A DNA stretch of 10,824 nt from Acidimicrobiales bacterium (lineage in GTDB: Bacteria > Actinomycetota > Acidimicrobiia > Acidimicrobiales > Palsa-688). This document shows, one piece after another, positions 1 through 6,531 of the stretch. The stretch is from assembly GCA_019241495.1 (NCBI GenBank), contig JAFAWZ010000112.1, positions 1 to 10,824 of the forward strand. Direction: 5' to 3'. The position numbers and the translations under genes were made by a program. The notes beneath the pieces were generated by a model that was not told where the DNA came from, did not search any database, and saw nothing but the letters and a program-made list of their open reading frames with translations. Each line of letters starts with the position of its first letter. The first letter of the stretch is position 1.

Positions 1-789
1 CATCGACAGCTCCACCCCGGTCTCGTCGAGCGACGGCAGGACGTGCTCGATGTAGCGGAGGAACGTCGGGTTCGGTCCGAGGACCAGCACACCTTGCGAC
101 TCGAGCGGGAAGCGATGGGTGTAGAGAAGGTACGCAGCCCGATGAAGAGCAACGGCCGTCTTGCCCGTCCCGGGCCCGCCCTGCACCACCATGATCCCGG
201 GGAGGGGCGCTCGGATGATCTCGTCCTGCTCGCGCTGGACGGTCGCCACGATGTCGCGCATGCGCCCGCTCCTCGAGCGCTCCAGGCTGGAGAACAACAC
301 CTGCGGGCCCGACAGACCGAGCCCGCGCCCGGCGTCGTCCCCCTCGGTGTCGAAGAGCTCATCCTCCAGGTCCACCACAGTGGGACCCTCGGCCAGGAAG
401 TGGCGCCGTCTCGCCAAACCCATCGGGTGGGCTCCAGTAGCCCGGTAGAACGGCTCGGCGACCGGTGCGCGCCAGTCCACCACCAACGGCTCCTGGTCTT
501 CTGCGGATATGGCCAGCCGCCCGATGTGAAACGCCTCCACGCCGCCTCCCGACTGCGACGTACGGTCGATCCGCCCGAAGACCAGCGATTCCCGCCCCAG
601 CTGGAGATGCTCGAGGCGGCCCAGACTGTTCCTCACCCGGATGTCCCGCTCGGTCACCGCTTGGAAGGTCCCGCCCCGCTCCCCAAAAGCGTCCTGGAGC
701 ATGGCCTCAGCCGCCGCCCTCATAGCGGCGAGCCTCTGATACGCCAGATCAACGTGGGCCTGTTCGGCCGGGACGTCGGGATGGGCCAT
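1..789 (-). CDS. helD: HelD-type RNA polymerase-associated motor ATPase, N-terminal part (runs off left edge)
   Basis: A UvrD-like superfamily 1 ATPase of the HelD family, which binds RNA polymerase and helps release it from stalled complexes in Gram-positive bacteria. The 263 visible residues show an N-terminal helical segment (about 7-60), the conserved block LVVDWRAPVAEPFYRATGAHPMG (about 102-124, described in parts), a segment MRDIVATVQREQDEIIRAP (177-195), and a Walker A motif GGPGTGKT (204-211) followed by ALHRAAYLLYTHR. The rest of the motor (Walker B and helicase motifs IV-VI) lies beyond position 1. ATG at 789 is the first possible start, because an in-frame TAG sits 12 nt upstream; no clear Shine-Dalgarno precedes it. 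The N-terminus and the AFHIGRLAIS region resemble ordinary actinobacterial HelD more than the HelR subgroup linked to rifamycin resistance. The gene is divergent from hemE. Family assignment is firm; the exact physiological role is inferred. Confidence 0.9.
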   Translation of the reverse strand, partial: MAHPDVPAEQAHVDLAYQRLAAMRAAAEAMLQDAFGERGGTFQAVTERDIRVRNSLGRLEHLQLGRESLVFGRIDRTSQSGGGVEAFHIGRLAISAEDQEPLVVDWRAPVAEPFYRATGAHPMGLARRRHFLAEGPTVVDLEDELFDTEGDDAGRGLGLSGPQVLFSSLERSRSGRMRDIVATVQREQDEIIRAPLPGIMVVQGGPGTGKTAVALHRAAYLLYTHRFPLESQGVLVLGPNPTFLRYIEHVLPSLDETGVELSM

Positions 790-902
790 AACGGGGAAGA
801 TCTACTTTGCGTGGTTCCGGCCCGATTCGCAAGCCACCGATGTCTTTGGCGGGACCGTTGCCCGAGGGCCCGTTTGGCCGGGCGCCGCTACCTTTGGGTT
901 CC

Positions 903-1943
903 GTGGCCGGATTCCTGGAGCCTAACGACCCCTTCCTCACCGCCTGTCGGGGCGAGCACCCGAGCCATACCCCGGTGTGGTTCATGCGCCAGGCCGGCCG
1001 GGCGCTCCCCGAGTACCGATCGATCCGCGGCGAAGGAAGCATCCTCGACGCCATTCGCCACCCCGAGCTGGCCACCGAGATCACCCTTCAACCGGTTCGG
1101 CGCTATGGCGTCGACGCCGCCATCCTCTTCTCCGACATCGTCGTGCCGGTTGCCGCCATCGGCTTCGGCGTGGACGTGAACCCCGGGCTCGGGCCAGTGG
1201 TGGAAAGGCCGTTCGCGAGCGCGGCAGACCTCCAGCGCCTGCGCCCCTTGGAACCCGAGGTTGACATGCCCTGGGCGGCCAAGACGGTGGCGATCCTCGT
1301 GAAGGAGCTGACCGTACCTTTGATCGGGTTCGCGGGGGGCCCATTCACTCTGGCCAGCTACCTGATCGAAGGCGGGCCCAGCCGGGACTACGCCAAGACC
1401 AAGCGCCTCATGCACGGCGACCCGGCGTTGTGGTCGGCACTGCTCGAAAGGTTGGCCGACCTGTCGGCTCGAGCGCTCGTGGCCCAGGTACAAGCCGGCG
1501 CCGCCGCCGTCCAGGTCTTCGATAGCTGGGCCGGGTCGTTGTCGCCGCACGACTACGAGCGGTTCGTGCTCCCTGCCGCCCGGCGCATCTTCTCCGCGGT
1601 GGAGGGGCTCGGCGTGCCTCGCATCCACTTCGGGGTGGGAACGGGGGAGATCCTCGATCTGATGGTGGAGGCGGGCGCCGATGTGATCGGAGTCGACTGG
1701 AGGGTCCCCCTGGGGCGGGCCGCGGCCAAGGCGCCCGGCGCCCGGGCCCTTCAGGGCAACCTCGATCCAGCGGCATGTTTGGCGCCGTGGGACGCGGTCG
1801 CGGCCGAGGCGCGCCTGGTCCTCGAGTCCGCCCCGGCGGGCATGGGCCACGTGTTCAACTTGGGCCACGGCGTGCTCCCCGGCACCGACCCGGCGGTGCT
1901 GTCTCGGCTGGTGGAGCTGGTGCACGAGGAGCCGCCTCGGTGA
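903..1943 (+). CDS. hemE: Uroporphyrinogen decarboxylase
   Basis: Cytosolic enzyme that removes the four acetate carboxyls of uroporphyrinogen III to give coproporphyrinogen III in heme synthesis. Counting from GTG 903 (346 aa), the substrate-binding RQAGR is at 29-33 within TPVWFMRQAGRALPEYR, the catalytic Asp is in DAAILFSDI, the conserved Tyr is in ASYLIEGGPSR, and the conserved His is in GHVFNLGHGVLPG near the C-terminus. FDSWAGSLSP and ALQGNLDP are also family signatures. The frame stays open upstream to an ATG at 840, which would add 21 residues. I prefer GTG 903 because it leaves 22 residues before TPVW, close to E. coli and M. tuberculosis HemE, whereas the extension is a low-complexity Pro/Gly stretch. 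Neither start has a good Shine-Dalgarno. The stop overlaps the start of the next gene in GTGA, so the two are probably co-transcribed and coupled. Identity is very secure; only the start is open. Confidence 0.97.
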   Translation: MAGFLEPNDPFLTACRGEHPSHTPVWFMRQAGRALPEYRSIRGEGSILDAIRHPELATEITLQPVRRYGVDAAILFSDIVVPVAAIGFGVDVNPGLGPVVERPFASAADLQRLRPLEPEVDMPWAAKTVAILVKELTVPLIGFAGGPFTLASYLIEGGPSRDYAKTKRLMHGDPALWSALLERLADLSARALVAQVQAGAAAVQVFDSWAGSLSPHDYERFVLPAARRIFSAVEGLGVPRIHFGVGTGEILDLMVEAGADVIGVDWRVPLGRAAAKAPGARALQGNLDPAACLAPWDAVAAEARLVLESAPAGMGHVFNLGHGVLPGTDPAVLSRLVELVHEEPPR

Positions 1944-3301
1944 GAGCCGCCGTCGTGGGCGGCGGCATCGCCGGCTTGGCGGCCGCGTGGGAGCTCAGCT
2001 CGCAGGCCGAGGTGACCGTGGTCGAGCCCGAGCGACTGGGAGGCAAGATCCTCACCGAGCAGTTCGAGGGCCGGCCGGTCGAGTGCGGGCCGGACGCGTT
2101 CATCACCCGATCACCCGACGCGCTGCGGCTGTGCGCGGAGATCGGCGTCGACGATCTGGTCGCCCCATCGGTCGGCCGGACCCTTTTGTGGTGGAAAGGG
2201 CGATGCCGGGCCCTCCCAGAAGGGCTGGTCCTCGGAGTGCCGCGCCATCTCGGACCGCTGGTGCGGTCCGGCCTACTCTCCCCGCTCGGCCTGATCCGGG
2301 TGGCCGGCGACCTCGTCCTGCCTGCCCGCGCCCACGATGGCGACCTCTCGGTCCACCAGCTGGTCGCCGAGCGGTTCGGGGCCGAGGTCGCCGACCGCCT
2401 GGTGGATCCCCTCGTCGGGAGCATCCACGCCGGCCCGACGGCCGAGCTGAGCGCGGCCGCCACAGTTCCCCAGCTGCTCGAGGCGGCCAGCCGGTCGAGG
2501 AGCCTGCTTTGGTCCTTGCGCAGGCAGGTCCCGGCGACGCCGCCGGCTACACCGTTGTTCTTGACCCCGCGCGCCGGCCTGTCCACTCTGGTGGGCCGTC
2601 TGCTGGAGCAGTTGAAGGCCAGGGGAACCGTGTTCGAAACGACCCCAGTCACCGGTCTCGGAGCGGGCCCGGGTAGGAGATGGCAGCTCGAGCCCTATGG
2701 CGGTAACGCCTTCGACGTGGTGGTTCTGGCCACGTCTCCCGGGCAGGCGCACAACATCCTGGGCGCTCGCGGCGCGAGCGAGCTCGAGTCGATCGAAGGG
2801 GCGTCGGTAGCGATCGCCACGCTCGGGTACCCGGCCTTGGACCTGCCCGACGGGGTGAACGGGGTGCTCGTCCCTCCCTCGGAGGGCCTGCTCATGACGG
2901 CGTGCTCGTTCGGCTCGGCCAAATGGCCGCATTGGGCCAACCCGGGACGGACCATCTTGCGGGTGTCGACGGGGCGGGCTGGCGACACCAGAGCCTTCGA
3001 CCTGTCCGACGACCAGCTCGTGGACCGCCTGGCCGACGACGTGGGCCGGATCCTCGGTGTCCGGGCCAGCCCCGACACCTGGCGGATCAACCGGTGGCCG
3101 GACGCGATGCCGCAGTACCGGGTCGGCCACCTCGAGCGAATGAACCGGGTCACCGCCGCGCTGCGCCGGACCCACCCGGGCGTGGCACTGGCGGGTTCCG
3201 GCTACCACGGCGCGGGGATACCGGCGTGCATCGCATCAGGGCGCGAGGCGGCGCACCGCGCGTTGACCGCCATGGCTGCCCCTGCCGCCGGCGGCGAGTA
3301 G
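1940..3301 (+). CDS. hemG: Protoporphyrinogen / coproporphyrinogen III oxidase (HemY/HemG-type flavoprotein)
   Basis: FAD-dependent oxidase of late heme synthesis, 453 aa, the usual length for the HemY-type family (also called hemY or cgoX). It has an N-terminal dinucleotide fold, VVGGGIAGLAAAWEL (5-19), with the ribose-binding Glu at about 29 in VVEPERLGGKI. The CGPDAFITRSPDALRLC block follows, then the RLVDPLVGSIHAGPTAELS region, and a C-terminal FAD segment VALAGSGYHGAGIPACIASGREAA. The start is GTG 1940, sharing GTGA with the hemE stop; an upstream in-frame extension to 1775 is a shadow of hemE. In Actinobacteria this family generally oxidises coproporphyrinogen III in the coproporphyrin-dependent route, but the sequence here does not distinguish that from protoporphyrinogen IX oxidation, and the partner genes (hemH/cpfC, hemQ/chdC) are not in the window. 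Family identity is secure; the substrate is inferred. Confidence 0.93.
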   Translation: MRAAVVGGGIAGLAAAWELSSQAEVTVVEPERLGGKILTEQFEGRPVECGPDAFITRSPDALRLCAEIGVDDLVAPSVGRTLLWWKGRCRALPEGLVLGVPRHLGPLVRSGLLSPLGLIRVAGDLVLPARAHDGDLSVHQLVAERFGAEVADRLVDPLVGSIHAGPTAELSAAATVPQLLEAASRSRSLLWSLRRQVPATPPATPLFLTPRAGLSTLVGRLLEQLKARGTVFETTPVTGLGAGPGRRWQLEPYGGNAFDVVVLATSPGQAHNILGARGASELESIEGASVAIATLGYPALDLPDGVNGVLVPPSEGLLMTACSFGSAKWPHWANPGRTILRVSTGRAGDTRAFDLSDDQLVDRLADDVGRILGVRASPDTWRINRWPDAMPQYRVGHLERMNRVTAALRRTHPGVALAGSGYHGAGIPACIASGREAAHRALTAMAAPAAGGE

Positions 3302-3402
3302 TCACCCAGGTCCCGCTTCGTGACCCCCGCTCCGCTTTGTGACCCCCACGGCGGCTTGTGACGCATTATCCGCACTATTTGCGGTTAACGCGTCACAAAG
3401 CC
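3301..3402. repeat. GTGAC boxes at exact 19-nt pitch with inverted copies
   Basis: GTGAC occurs at 3320, 3339 and 3358, exactly 19 nt apart. The copies sit in longer related contexts: GCTTCGTGACCCCCGC, GCTTTGTGACCCCCAC and GCTTGTGACGC. The inverted form GTCAC lies 19 nt before the first copy at 3301 (overlapping the hemG stop codon) and again at 3392 within GCGTCACAAAGC. The block fills the spacer between two convergent genes. It could be a protein-binding array, a decayed REP-like element or part of a terminator. I recognise no named element. Confidence 0.6.
3353..3402. terminator. Long interrupted hairpin between convergent genes, candidate bidirectional terminator
   Basis: The left arm TTGTGACGC (3356-3364), TTA (3366-3368) and CCGCA (3370-3374) pairs with TGCGG (3380-3384), TAA (3386-3388) and GCGTCACAA (3390-3398). 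The loop is five bases, CTATT, and there are two single-base mismatches; GGC/GCC extends the outer end after one bulge. That gives 17 paired positions in a stem of about 19. It sits after the hemG stop and just past the stop of the minus-strand gene, where a bidirectional terminator would be expected. There is no T-tract on either side, so intrinsic termination is not certain. The AT-rich core stands out from the GC-rich surroundings. Confidence 0.5.
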
Positions 3403-3409
3403 CGTCGAC

Positions 3410-4504
3410 TCACGCCTCGCCCACCTCTGCCACCTCGCCCACCTCCGCCACCTCGCCCACCTCCGCCACCTCGCCCGTCTCTGCCACCTCGACCGAGGTA
3501 CGCCACGTCCCCCGGAACAACCCGGCCGAGCCGGGCCCCGAGTAGATCGCATGGTCGGCCAGCAAGACGGCCGCCGCCGAGTAGGTGGTCCGCTCTCCAC
3601 CTGGGTAGCGGATGCACTCGGGATGTACGCAACCGGTCCAGTACGACCCGTCGCCGACGCGCAGGTGTCGCGTCCAATCGAGCAACTCCGCCGCCTCGGC
3701 CCACATGCCCAGAGCGTCGAGAGCCAAGGCGCACTCCGCCGTCTCCGCCGTGGTCACCCACGGCTGGTCCGCCACGCAACGGACACCCAACCCGTCCATG
3801 ACAAATTCCCCCCACCGAGCCTCGATCCGCTCGCGGCCCGCCGGCCCGCGCAACGCTCCCGAGAGGACGGGGTAGTACCAGTCCATGGCCCACCGTTGCT
3901 TCGTCGCGAAACCATCTGGACGGCGGACGATGGCATCGAGAGCCAGGTCGGCTGCGAGCTCCCATTCGGGCCGCTCGACCCCGAGGCGGCTGGCGATCGA
4001 CACGGCACAACGGAGGCTGTGGTGTATCGAGCTGGTGCTGGTCAGCAGGGCGTAGCGGCCGAGGTGGCCGTCAGGGTCCATCGACCACAGGACCTCACCG
4101 CCGGGTTGCTGGAGCCGAAGGACGAATCCGACGGCCGCCTCCACCACCGGCCACATCTCCTCCAGGAAGCCCGAGTCACCTGTACAGAGGAAATGCCACC
4201 ACACACCTGTCGCGACATATGCGCCGACGTTCGGGTCGCGGCGGGGGTCTTCCACCCCGTCCGCCAGGTAGTACCGGCACCACGCCCCATCCGGGAGCTG
4301 GGAGCCGGCCAGCCACCGGAACGCGAGCTCTGCCTCGGCCCGGCGGCCGGCCCCGACCAGCGCCATGGCGGCCTCGGTGTGGTTCCACGGGTCGGCGTGG
4401 CCCCCCGGGAACCAGGGGATCATCCCGTTCGGCAGCTGTATGGACGCTATCCACGCCGCCGTGGCAGAGACCTCGTCGACCGTGAGCTTTCTGGCCCTGA
4501 TCAA
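3410..4504 (-). CDS. Alpha/alpha-toroid 'prenyltransferase/squalene cyclase-like' protein, function unknown
   Basis: A 364-residue soluble protein without signal peptide or membrane segment. Repeated helical units carry Q-(L)PNG/PDG-W turns: SIQLPNGMIPWFPGG (21-35), SQLPDGAWCRYY (68-79) and VGDGSYWTG (283-291), with NHTEAAMAL (41-49) and TTAETAECALALDAL (251-265). This resembles the alpha/alpha barrel of squalene/hopene cyclases, prenyltransferase beta subunits and some glycoside hydrolases. No DXDD class II cyclase motif is present, so a terpene cyclase role is doubtful and a sugar-processing role is equally possible. The start is TTG 4504, overlapping the methyltransferase stop in TTGA, with GAGGA five to nine bases upstream; the frame continues upstream only as a shadow of that gene. 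The last 26 or so residues are VAEVGE/VAETGE repeats outside the domain. It is the last gene of the lnt-GT4-methyltransferase run. Fold family is moderately sure; the reaction is unknown. Confidence 0.75.
   Translation of the reverse strand: MIRARKLTVDEVSATAAWIASIQLPNGMIPWFPGGHADPWNHTEAAMALVGAGRRAEAELAFRWLAGSQLPDGAWCRYYLADGVEDPRRDPNVGAYVATGVWWHFLCTGDSGFLEEMWPVVEAAVGFVLRLQQPGGEVLWSMDPDGHLGRYALLTSTSSIHHSLRCAVSIASRLGVERPEWELAADLALDAIVRRPDGFATKQRWAMDWYYPVLSGALRGPAGRERIEARWGEFVMDGLGVRCVADQPWVTTAETAECALALDALGMWAEAAELLDWTRHLRVGDGSYWTGCVHPECIRYPGGERTTYSAAAVLLADHAIYSGPGSAGLFRGTWRTSVEVAETGEVAEVGEVAEVGEVAEVGEA
3416..3487 (-). repeat. 18-bp tandem repeat, four units, inside the toroid gene's 3' end
   Basis: Four head-to-tail 18-bp units lie at 3416-3433, 3434-3451, 3452-3469 and 3470-3487. 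The plus-strand unit is CTCGCCCACCTCCGCCAC; the two middle units are identical and the outer two differ by one and three bases. Read on the minus strand each unit encodes VAEVGE, or VAETGE in the one nearest the domain. The period is a multiple of three, so copy-number change would keep the frame and alter only the length of the acidic tail. Confidence 0.9.
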
Positions 4505-5217
4505 GGCTTCCTCATGTACAGCACCACGCTCTTGCCCAGAACCGGGTTGAGCAGGCGCTCGGGGATGCGCGTGAGGGGGTGGGCGGCGGTGATGTCCCAG
4601 ACGAGCAGGCGGTGGTAGGTCCTGACCAGGGGGTGGTGCTCGTCGTCGATCCCCACGGCAGCGCGTAGCCACCAGTAGGGCGAGTGCAAGGCATGAGCAT
4701 GGTGGGACGCGTAGTACTGGAGTCCCGCGTCGCCGAGCCGCCTGGCCAGCACACCGCGGCGGTAGATGCGGATGTGGCCGCCGGCCCTGGCGTGGTACTC
4801 GTCGGAGAGGGCCCAGGTCAGCAGCTCCGGCCACCAGCGCGGGACCGTGACAGCCATGGTCCCGCCCGGCCGCAGCACCCGGGCCATCTCGGACATGGCG
4901 CGACCGTCTTGCGGGATGTGCTCGAGCACCTCCGAGGCGATCACCCTGTCGAAGGTGGCCGATGCGAACGGGAGCTCCAGCGCGTCACCGATCGCAGCCC
5001 GACCGGCACCCGCGCTGGCCAATACGGCCTGGTCTCGGTCGGCCAGCTCGGACATGGTCCAGCTGACGTCTTTTATCTCTCCCTGATCTCGGTCGACCGC
5101 GACCGCTACCGCCCCCCGCCTCATCGCCTCGAAAGCGTGGCGGCCACCCCCCGACCCGAGGTCGAGCAGCCGGTCACCCAACCGGAGGCCGAGCTTTTCG
5201 TAACGGACCGTCAGCAA
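4501..5217 (-). CDS. Class I SAM-dependent methyltransferase
   Basis: A 238-residue Methyltransf_11-type enzyme. The SAM-binding motif I is LLDLGSGGGRHAFEA (17-31), followed by an acidic residue at the end of strand 2 in VAVDRD. Then come GDALELPFASATFDRVIASEVLEHIPQDGRAMSEMARVLRPGG, covering motifs II and III (described here as one block), and GGTMAVTVPRWWPE. The acceptor is not evident. An aromatic- and His-rich stretch, YYASHHAHALHSPYWWLRAAVG, may line the acceptor site or touch a membrane. The TTG start at 5217 overlaps the upstream GT4 stop by 7 nt, with GAGGG seven bases before it, and MLTVRYEKLGLRLGDRLLDLG is a typical beginning for this kind of enzyme. Its own stop overlaps the toroid gene's TTG. 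Context between a GT4 enzyme and the toroid protein suggests a sugar or glycolipid substrate, which is inference. Confidence 0.9.
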   Translation of the reverse strand: MLTVRYEKLGLRLGDRLLDLGSGGGRHAFEAMRRGAVAVAVDRDQGEIKDVSWTMSELADRDQAVLASAGAGRAAIGDALELPFASATFDRVIASEVLEHIPQDGRAMSEMARVLRPGGTMAVTVPRWWPELLTWALSDEYHARAGGHIRIYRRGVLARRLGDAGLQYYASHHAHALHSPYWWLRAAVGIDDEHHPLVRTYHRLLVWDITAAHPLTRIPERLLNPVLGKSVVLYMRKP

Positions 5218-6497
5218 GCCGGCGCCCTCGCGGCTGCCCGGCGCTTGAAGTCATCAATGGTCCACTCGTAGTTTTCCACTGTGGCCACCGCCGTCGATCG
5301 CCACGTGAAGCGTTCGAGCACCCGGCGTCTTCCTGCCTCTCCCAATCGCGAGGCCAGAGTGACGTCCGACAGCACCCGGTCCATGGCGAGAGCCAGCGCC
5401 CCGGGATCACCAGGAGGTACCAGCAGTCCGGTCACGCCGTCCTCGCCCACCACCTCGGGCAGCGCCCCGCCGGTCGTGGTGACCAACGGAACGCCGCAGG
5501 CCATGGCCTCGACGGCCGGAAGCGAGAACCCCTCATAGAGCGACGGAACCACTGCCACACTGGCCTCCGCGTACAGTTCCACGATCCGTTGGTCGGTCAC
5601 GCCGGACTCGAATGTCACCGCGTTCCGCAACCCGAATCGCTCGATGGCCGCTCCCACCGGGCTCTCCGGACGGAGCCGCCCGACGACCACCAGATGAGCT
5701 TCGGGGTTCTGGGTGCGTAGCTTGGCCAACGCCTCGACCAAGGGTAAGAGGCCCTTGAACGGCACGTCGGCGCTCGCCGTGGTCATGATGCGGCCGGGCA
5801 CCCGCCTGACTCCAGGCAGAGTACGGAACCTCTCGTGATCGACGCCGATGGGCACAACCACGAGGCGCCCCGGATCGACCCCGTACTGCTCGACGATGTC
5901 CCGTTTGGAGGTGGACGACACAGTGAGGATCCGCGGGATCTGGCGGGCGACCCTCTTCTGCATCCCGAGGAAGCCGTACCACCGGCGAAGCGTCACCTTC
6001 CGTCGCAAGCCGGTGGCGTGTTCGAGGTCCAGGGCACGATCGACTGTCACCGGATGGTGGCAGGTGCCAAGAAGTGGCCACCCATCTGCCATCACTCCTA
6101 GCAGGCCACGCCCAAAGGTCTGGTTGTCGTGGACGACGTCGAACTCTCCAGCTCGGACCGCCAGCTCTCGGCGCACCCTCCAGCTGAAGGTAAGGGGCTC
6201 CGGGAACCCCGCGGTGCACATCAGGGCGAACTCGGCCACGTCGATGAGCGATGTGAATTCCTTGGGCCGGGGGATGCGGAACGGATCGGGTTCGCGATAC
6301 AGGTCCAGGCTCGGCACCGGGACGTAGCCGACTCCTTCGTCGAGGACAGGCCAGGGTTGACCAGCGAAGACCGTCACCTCATGGCCCAGGCCCACCAGCT
6401 CTCGCGACAGGTACCGCGTGTACACACCCTGGCCCCCAGAATGGGGGTTGCCGCGGTAGACCAACAGAGCGATCCGCAAAGGGGCCTTCCCGACCAT
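5211..6497 (-). CDS. Glycosyltransferase family 4 (GT-B fold)
   Basis: A 428-residue cytosolic or membrane-associated GT-B enzyme that transfers a sugar from a nucleotide-sugar donor. The N-terminal acceptor domain begins LRIALLVYRGNPHSGGQGVY with the Gly-rich loop typical of GT4. The C-terminal domain has VVVPIGVDHERF, a PFKGLLPLVEAL segment after the domain linker, and the donor-binding EX7E motif in YEGFSLPAVEAMACG (around residues 320-330), then TTGGALPEVVGEDGVTGLLVPPGD. The start is uncertain: ATG 6497 is used here, but TTG 6479 would give MRIALLVYRG, the commonest beginning in such proteins, and it has GGAAGG five bases upstream, whereas ATG 6497 has no visible Shine-Dalgarno. TTG 6506 is a third option. 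It lies about 34 nt downstream of the lnt stop and overlaps the next methyltransferase by 7 nt, so one operon is likely. Donor and acceptor cannot be read from the sequence. Confidence 0.92.
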   Translation of the reverse strand: MVGKAPLRIALLVYRGNPHSGGQGVYTRYLSRELVGLGHEVTVFAGQPWPVLDEGVGYVPVPSLDLYREPDPFRIPRPKEFTSLIDVAEFALMCTAGFPEPLTFSWRVRRELAVRAGEFDVVHDNQTFGRGLLGVMADGWPLLGTCHHPVTVDRALDLEHATGLRRKVTLRRWYGFLGMQKRVARQIPRILTVSSTSKRDIVEQYGVDPGRLVVVPIGVDHERFRTLPGVRRVPGRIMTTASADVPFKGLLPLVEALAKLRTQNPEAHLVVVGRLRPESPVGAAIERFGLRNAVTFESGVTDQRIVELYAEASVAVVPSLYEGFSLPAVEAMACGVPLVTTTGGALPEVVGEDGVTGLLVPPGDPGALALAMDRVLSDVTLASRLGEAGRRRVLERFTWRSTAVATVENYEWTIDDFKRRAAARAPAC

Positions 6498-6531
6498 GAG
6501 ACTCAAACTGTTGTCGGCGCCGATCCCCCGG

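Noticed and set aside
1..789. HelR (rifamycin-resistance subgroup) rather than HelD
   Set aside because: The N-terminal region and AFHIGRLAISAEDQEPLVVDWRAPV-type block match general actinobacterial HelD better as I recall these families; the C-terminal part that would help decide is outside the window.
790..902. Promoters for helD and hemE in the divergent spacer
   Set aside because: TACCTT at 886-891 before GTG 903 and TAGATC before the helD ATG are TANNN-like, but neither has a matching -35, so I could not support a promoter call.
888..1925. Long open frame antisense to hemE
   Set aside because: It mirrors hemE, which has full family motifs. The product is Arg/His/Gly-rich with no recognisable domain, as expected from GC-rich antisense frames.
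1775..1939. N-terminal extension of the HemG-type protein
   Set aside because: The extra 55 residues lie wholly inside hemE. GTG 1940 places the FAD-binding GGGIAG at residues 7-12, as the family requires.
3416..3487. CRISPR array
   Set aside because: The units are 18 bp, contiguous and without unique spacers, and they code in frame for a hexapeptide repeat at a protein C-terminus.
3410..4504. Squalene-hopene or other class II terpene cyclase
   Set aside because: No DXDD motif, only about 340 residues for one toroid, and neighbours are sugar and methyl transferases, not isoprenoid genes.
3551..4618. Long plus-strand open frame antisense to the toroid gene
   Set aside because: No domain is visible. 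The minus-strand reading has repeated QW-like turns and a Shine-Dalgarno, so this is a shadow.
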